This document shows, piece after piece, positions 3,892-6,667 of a stretch of 6,667 bases of DNA. Made by a program: the position numbers and the translations under genes. The stretch is from positions 1-6,667 of the forward strand of contig JACRDV010000143.1 of NCBI GenBank assembly GCA_024860865.1, written 5' to 3'. The stretch's first letter is position 1. Each line of letters opens with the position of its first letter. The DNA is from Methanobacteriota archaeon (GTDB lineage: Archaea > JACRDV01). The notes below the pieces were generated by a model, which saw nothing but the letters and a program-made list of their open reading frames with translations, was not told where the DNA came from and did not search any database.

Positions 3892-5060
3892 GCAAAAAAG
3901 TCGTAATTCATGGCTCACGGGCAGTAGCAGAAGCGGCAAAACTAGCTAAGGTAAATGTAATTTCCGCATACCCAATCACACCTCAAACTCACATAGTTGC
4001 AGATCTAGCTGAAATGATTGCAAACGGTGAGCTTAAGGCAGAATATATTCGAGCAGAATCAGAACACTCTGCAATCTCAGCTTGCATCGGAGCTTCAGCT
4101 GTTGGAGTTAGAACTTTTACTTCTACATCATCTCAAGGGATTGCACTCATGCATGAGGTTTTATTTATCGCTTCTGGGCTTAGACTTCCGATTGTAATGT
4201 CAGTTGCTAATCGTGCCATATCTGCCCCACTTAACATATGGTGTGATCACCAAGATTCTATTTCACAACGCGATACTGGCTGGATTCAGTTATACATAGA
4301 GGATAACCAAGAAGCGCTTGATACAACTTTACAAGCTTTTAAAATTTCTGAAAATTCAGAAGTATTGTTACCAACAATGGTCTGTATGGATGGATTTATT
4401 TTAACTCATACTGTTGAACCAGTTGAAATACCAGATCAATCGTTAGCAGACCAATTCTTGCCGAAGTATAAGGCGCAAATTTCCTTAGACCCAAAAATAC
4501 CGAGCACATTTGGAGCATATGCTGATCCTGAGTGGTATATGGAATTTAGGTACATGCAGAATGAAGCAATGGAGCGAGCGAAAAAAGCAATCCTAGATGT
4601 GGACAATCAATTCAAAAAAATTTTCAATCGAAGTTATGGCGGATTAATTTCTGAATATAAGTGCAATGACGCAGAGGTAATATTTATTGCAATGGGTTCT
4701 GTTGTAGGGACGATAAAAGAGGTCATCGATAGATTTAGGGCAAATGGTATTAAAGTCGGTGTTTTAAAAGTTAGATCATTTAGACCATTTCCAAAAGAAG
4801 AAATAAAAAAAGCCGTCTCAAATGCAAAGGTTTTGGCTGTTGTTGAGCGTTCTCTATCTATCGGTTCTGATAGCCCATTGTATGCGGAAGTTAAAAACAC
4901 AGTTGGTCCTGAACTTAAAACAATCTGTTTTGTGGCTGGACTTGGTGGAAGAGATATCACTGAATTAGATATTGAAGAAATAATTAAGAGAGCATATAAT
5001 GCGATAAAAACTGGCAAAATTGAACGAGAAGTTGAATGGATTGGATTGAGGTTAAAGTAA
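3888..5060 (+). CDS. porA: Pyruvate:ferredoxin oxidoreductase, alpha subunit
   Basis: The 390-residue protein is full length for archaeal PorA, which supplies the thiamine-diphosphate pyrimidine-binding domain and half of the substrate pocket. Motifs visible are YPITPQT (28-34), ESEHSAIS (57-64) with the family glutamate, TSSQG (80-84), [11 protein letters not shown] (108-118) followed by DHQDS (120-124), and a C-terminal transketolase-like domain from about 265 ([16 protein letters not shown] onward). The APLNIW..HQDS stretch is characteristic of pyruvate enzymes in this family, though substrate cannot be proved by eye. It starts at TTG 3888, preceded by GAGGGG with a 5-nt spacer, overlapping the porD stop by four bases. 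Its stop overlaps the next ATG by one base, so the genes are almost certainly co-translated. Confidence 0.95.
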   Translation: MSKKVVIHGSRAVAEAAKLAKVNVISAYPITPQTHIVADLAEMIANGELKAEYIRAESEHSAISACIGASAVGVRTFTSTSSQGIALMHEVLFIASGLRLPIVMSVANRAISAPLNIWCDHQDSISQRDTGWIQLYIEDNQEALDTTLQAFKISENSEVLLPTMVCMDGFILTHTVEPVEIPDQSLADQFLPKYKAQISLDPKIPSTFGAYADPEWYMEFRYMQNEAMERAKKAILDVDNQFKKIFNRSYGGLISEYKCNDAEVIFIAMGSVVGTIKEVIDRFRANGIKVGVLKVRSFRPFPKEEIKKAVSNAKVLAVVERSLSIGSDSPLYAEVKNTVGPELKTICFVAGLGGRDITELDIEEIIKRAYNAIKTGKIEREVEWIGLRLK

Positions 5061-6667
5061 TGAAGCTTGGTTTTGTAGGCACCGGTTGCCAAGTGCAAGG
5101 AATTAAAAAATTGCAAGCATGCTCTAAGATGATTGATTTGCTTTCAAGTCAATTTACTTGGCCAGAACAAATCAAATTTACCATTGGTTTATTCTGTTAT
5201 GAAAATTTTCCATATGAATACTTAAAATCTTTTCTTGAAAAACGTGGAGTTAAATTGGAAGACATAAATAAAATGTATATCAAAGGAAGACACTTCTGGG
5301 TTATCCTAAAAAGCGGAAAAACAATTCAGCTTTCCCTTGATGAGTTGAAATCGATTGCTCGCACTAGCTGTAAATTTTGCCCAGATTTTTCGGCTGAGTT
5401 AGCTGATATTTCAATTGGATCAATAGGTTCGCCCTCAGGTTGGTCAACTGTATTAATTCGAAATGAAGTTGGTGAAAAAATTTTTAATAAGGCTCTAGAG
5501 CTAGGCTATATTGAAGCAAACGAAATCACTGATCCAAAATCAAGGCTTAAAGTTGAAAGATTAGCATTAAAAAAGAAAAAAGAAAGCATTTCTACAATTA
5601 ATAAATTCAAGCCTGTATCTGCTAAAAAATTTGAATTACCTCCAAAGGAAAGCCCGTCTAATTTTGATAAATTAGTTAAATCAGTAGTGGACGCTGATTT
5701 ATGCACGCTCTGTGGAACATGCATTTCGGCTTGCCCAGCTAATATCATTCGTATGGAAAATGAAAAATTGAAGTTAATTGGCGAATGCCAAGTTGGATGC
5801 AGTGCATGTTTTGTCTCTTGTCCAAGAACTGGGTTGCCGGATGAGCTAAAAATATCCGTTAAAGAACCCTTAGGTAGATACATAAAATGTTACTCAGCTA
5901 GGGCTAAAGATGAAAAAATCTTGAAACGTAGCCAAGATGGTGGAGTTGCAACAGCAATTTTAGCTGCTGCACTTGATGCAGAGCTCATTGATGGTGCTGT
6001 AGTTAGTTCCACTGAAATAACTGAACCATGGAAACCCTTCCCAAAGATAGCAACTAATTTCGAGGAATTGTTAGCAGCTGCTGGTTCTCGTTATTCTTTT
6101 TCACCAAACGTCTCGTTAGTAAAAGAAGCGAAGCCAAAAATATTTGAAAAGGAGCTATTCGCCCCGGGACATAGAGCTTGCGCTGGATGTGGAGGAGTTC
6201 TCGCGATTCGACATGGATTAAAGGCACTTGGGAAAAATGTTATTGCAGTTAGTCCAACCGGCTGTATGGAAGTGGTCTCAAGCCCATATCCTGAAACTGC
6301 TTGGGAAGTCCCATGGATTCACGTAGCTTTTGAAAATTCAGCTGCAGTTGCTTCTGGTATCGAAGCTGCTCTCAAAGTTTTAGGCAAAAAAGAAAATATA
6401 AATGTTGTATGTTTTTCTGGAGACGGTGGTACGGTCGATATAGGTTTTCAAGCTCTGTCTGGAGCTGCAGAGCGGGCTCACAATTTCATTTATGTCTGCT
6501 ATGATAATGAAGCTTACATGAATACAGGCATTCAAAGAAGTGGAGCAACTCCATATGGGGCCAGAACAACGACTTCTCCACCCGGTAAATTCAGCATTGG
6601 AAATGAAAGACCTAAAAAAGATATGGTAATGATCATGGCTGCGCATGAAGTGCCTTATGTAGCTACA
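5060..6667 (+). CDS. porB: Fusion: permuted FrhB-type flavoprotein + PorB (3' end beyond window)
   Basis: One uninterrupted frame of 536 codons runs to the window edge. Residues 1 to about 170 match the C-terminal half of FrhB/FpoF-type F420 dehydrogenase beta subunits: FVGTGCQVQ (5-13, usual GTPCQ), GLFCYENF (43-50), [17 protein letters not shown] (104-120) and GWST. After a Lys-rich linker (about 171-210) comes a ferredoxin domain, C215-C218-C221-C225 and C243-C247-C250-C254. Next is the FrhB N-terminal half: [11 protein letters not shown] (291-301), LIDGAVV and AGSRYSFSP. PorB then starts near 362: [13 protein letters not shown] (366-378), GCMEVV and the thiamine-diphosphate motif GDGGTVDIG...NEAYMNTG (454-490). 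PorB is cut by the window. ATG 5060 overlaps the porA stop and follows GAGG. PorB role is secure; the flavin module probably adds an F420-like electron exit, which is inference. Confidence 0.9.
   Translation, partial: MKLGFVGTGCQVQGIKKLQACSKMIDLLSSQFTWPEQIKFTIGLFCYENFPYEYLKSFLEKRGVKLEDINKMYIKGRHFWVILKSGKTIQLSLDELKSIARTSCKFCPDFSAELADISIGSIGSPSGWSTVLIRNEVGEKIFNKALELGYIEANEITDPKSRLKVERLALKKKKESISTINKFKPVSAKKFELPPKESPSNFDKLVKSVVDADLCTLCGTCISACPANIIRMENEKLKLIGECQVGCSACFVSCPRTGLPDELKISVKEPLGRYIKCYSARAKDEKILKRSQDGGVATAILAAALDAELIDGAVVSSTEITEPWKPFPKIATNFEELLAAAGSRYSFSPNVSLVKEAKPKIFEKELFAPGHRACAGCGGVLAIRHGLKALGKNVIAVSPTGCMEVVSSPYPETAWEVPWIHVAFENSAAVASGIEAALKVLGKKENINVVCFSGDGGTVDIGFQALSGAAERAHNFIYVCYDNEAYMNTGIQRSGATPYGARTTTSPPGKFSIGNERPKKDMVMIMAAHEVPYVAT

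Noticed and set aside
5506-6646. Minus-strand frames within the fusion gene
   Set aside because: They lie antisense to a continuous frame with clear domain motifs throughout.
5060-6667. Two separate genes (an FrhB-like gene, then porB) joined by a missed stop
   Set aside because: All codons were read and none is a stop. No Shine-Dalgarno plus start precedes the PorB part near 6140, and the linker into PorB is smooth. A sequencing error cannot be excluded from one sequence.

Overview
The window looks archaeal. It has two tRNA genes carrying small bulge-helix-bulge introns and no encoded CCA, a double-domain KaiC-family ATPase behind a TATA-type promoter with almost no leader, AT-rich intergenic DNA with archaeal TATA boxes, and a porG-porD-porA-porB order typical of archaeal four-subunit pyruvate:ferredoxin oxidoreductases. 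Multi-intron tRNAs suggest a TACK-type lineage such as Bathyarchaeia; this placement is inference, since no marker gene in the window fixes it.

Layout. (1) At 80-312, + strand, a TATA box is followed by a GC-rich stretch whose ends pair with each other. It is best read as an unidentified structured RNA, running tail-to-tail into the next gene. (2) At 315-1763, - strand, lies a two-domain KaiC-like ATPase, with its promoter near 1796 and a perfect 8-bp-arm inverted repeat just upstream. (3) At 1921-2249, - strand, lie tRNA-Leu(UAA) with two introns (13 and 15 nt) and tRNA-Glu(CUC) with two introns (28 nt in the anticodon loop, 17 nt inside the acceptor stem). The tRNA-Glu leader also carries a second copy of its acceptor-stem 5' strand. 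(4) The stretch 2250-3077 has no clear intact gene. It holds a possible 17-residue CxxCxxH peptide, one solitary unit resembling a CRISPR repeat, a possible decayed tyrosine-recombinase fragment, a palindrome and a promoter for the next operon. (5) At 3078-6667, + strand, is a tightly overlapping por operon: porG, porD, porA and a large fourth gene that runs off the window.

The por genes would make a thiamine-diphosphate enzyme interconverting pyruvate + CoA with acetyl-CoA + CO2 + reduced ferredoxin. The fourth gene is the most unusual item. One uninterrupted frame of at least 536 codons encodes the C-terminal half of an FrhB/FpoF-type flavoprotein, then its 2x[4Fe-4S] ferredoxin domain, then the FrhB N-terminal half, then the PorB catalytic subunit. 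The FrhB part is therefore circularly permuted and fused ahead of PorB. This suggests a POR wired directly to a flavin module, perhaps for coenzyme F420, which would be a pyruvate:F420 oxidoreductase or a branched ferredoxin/F420 enzyme. The acceptor is inference and cannot be settled from sequence alone.
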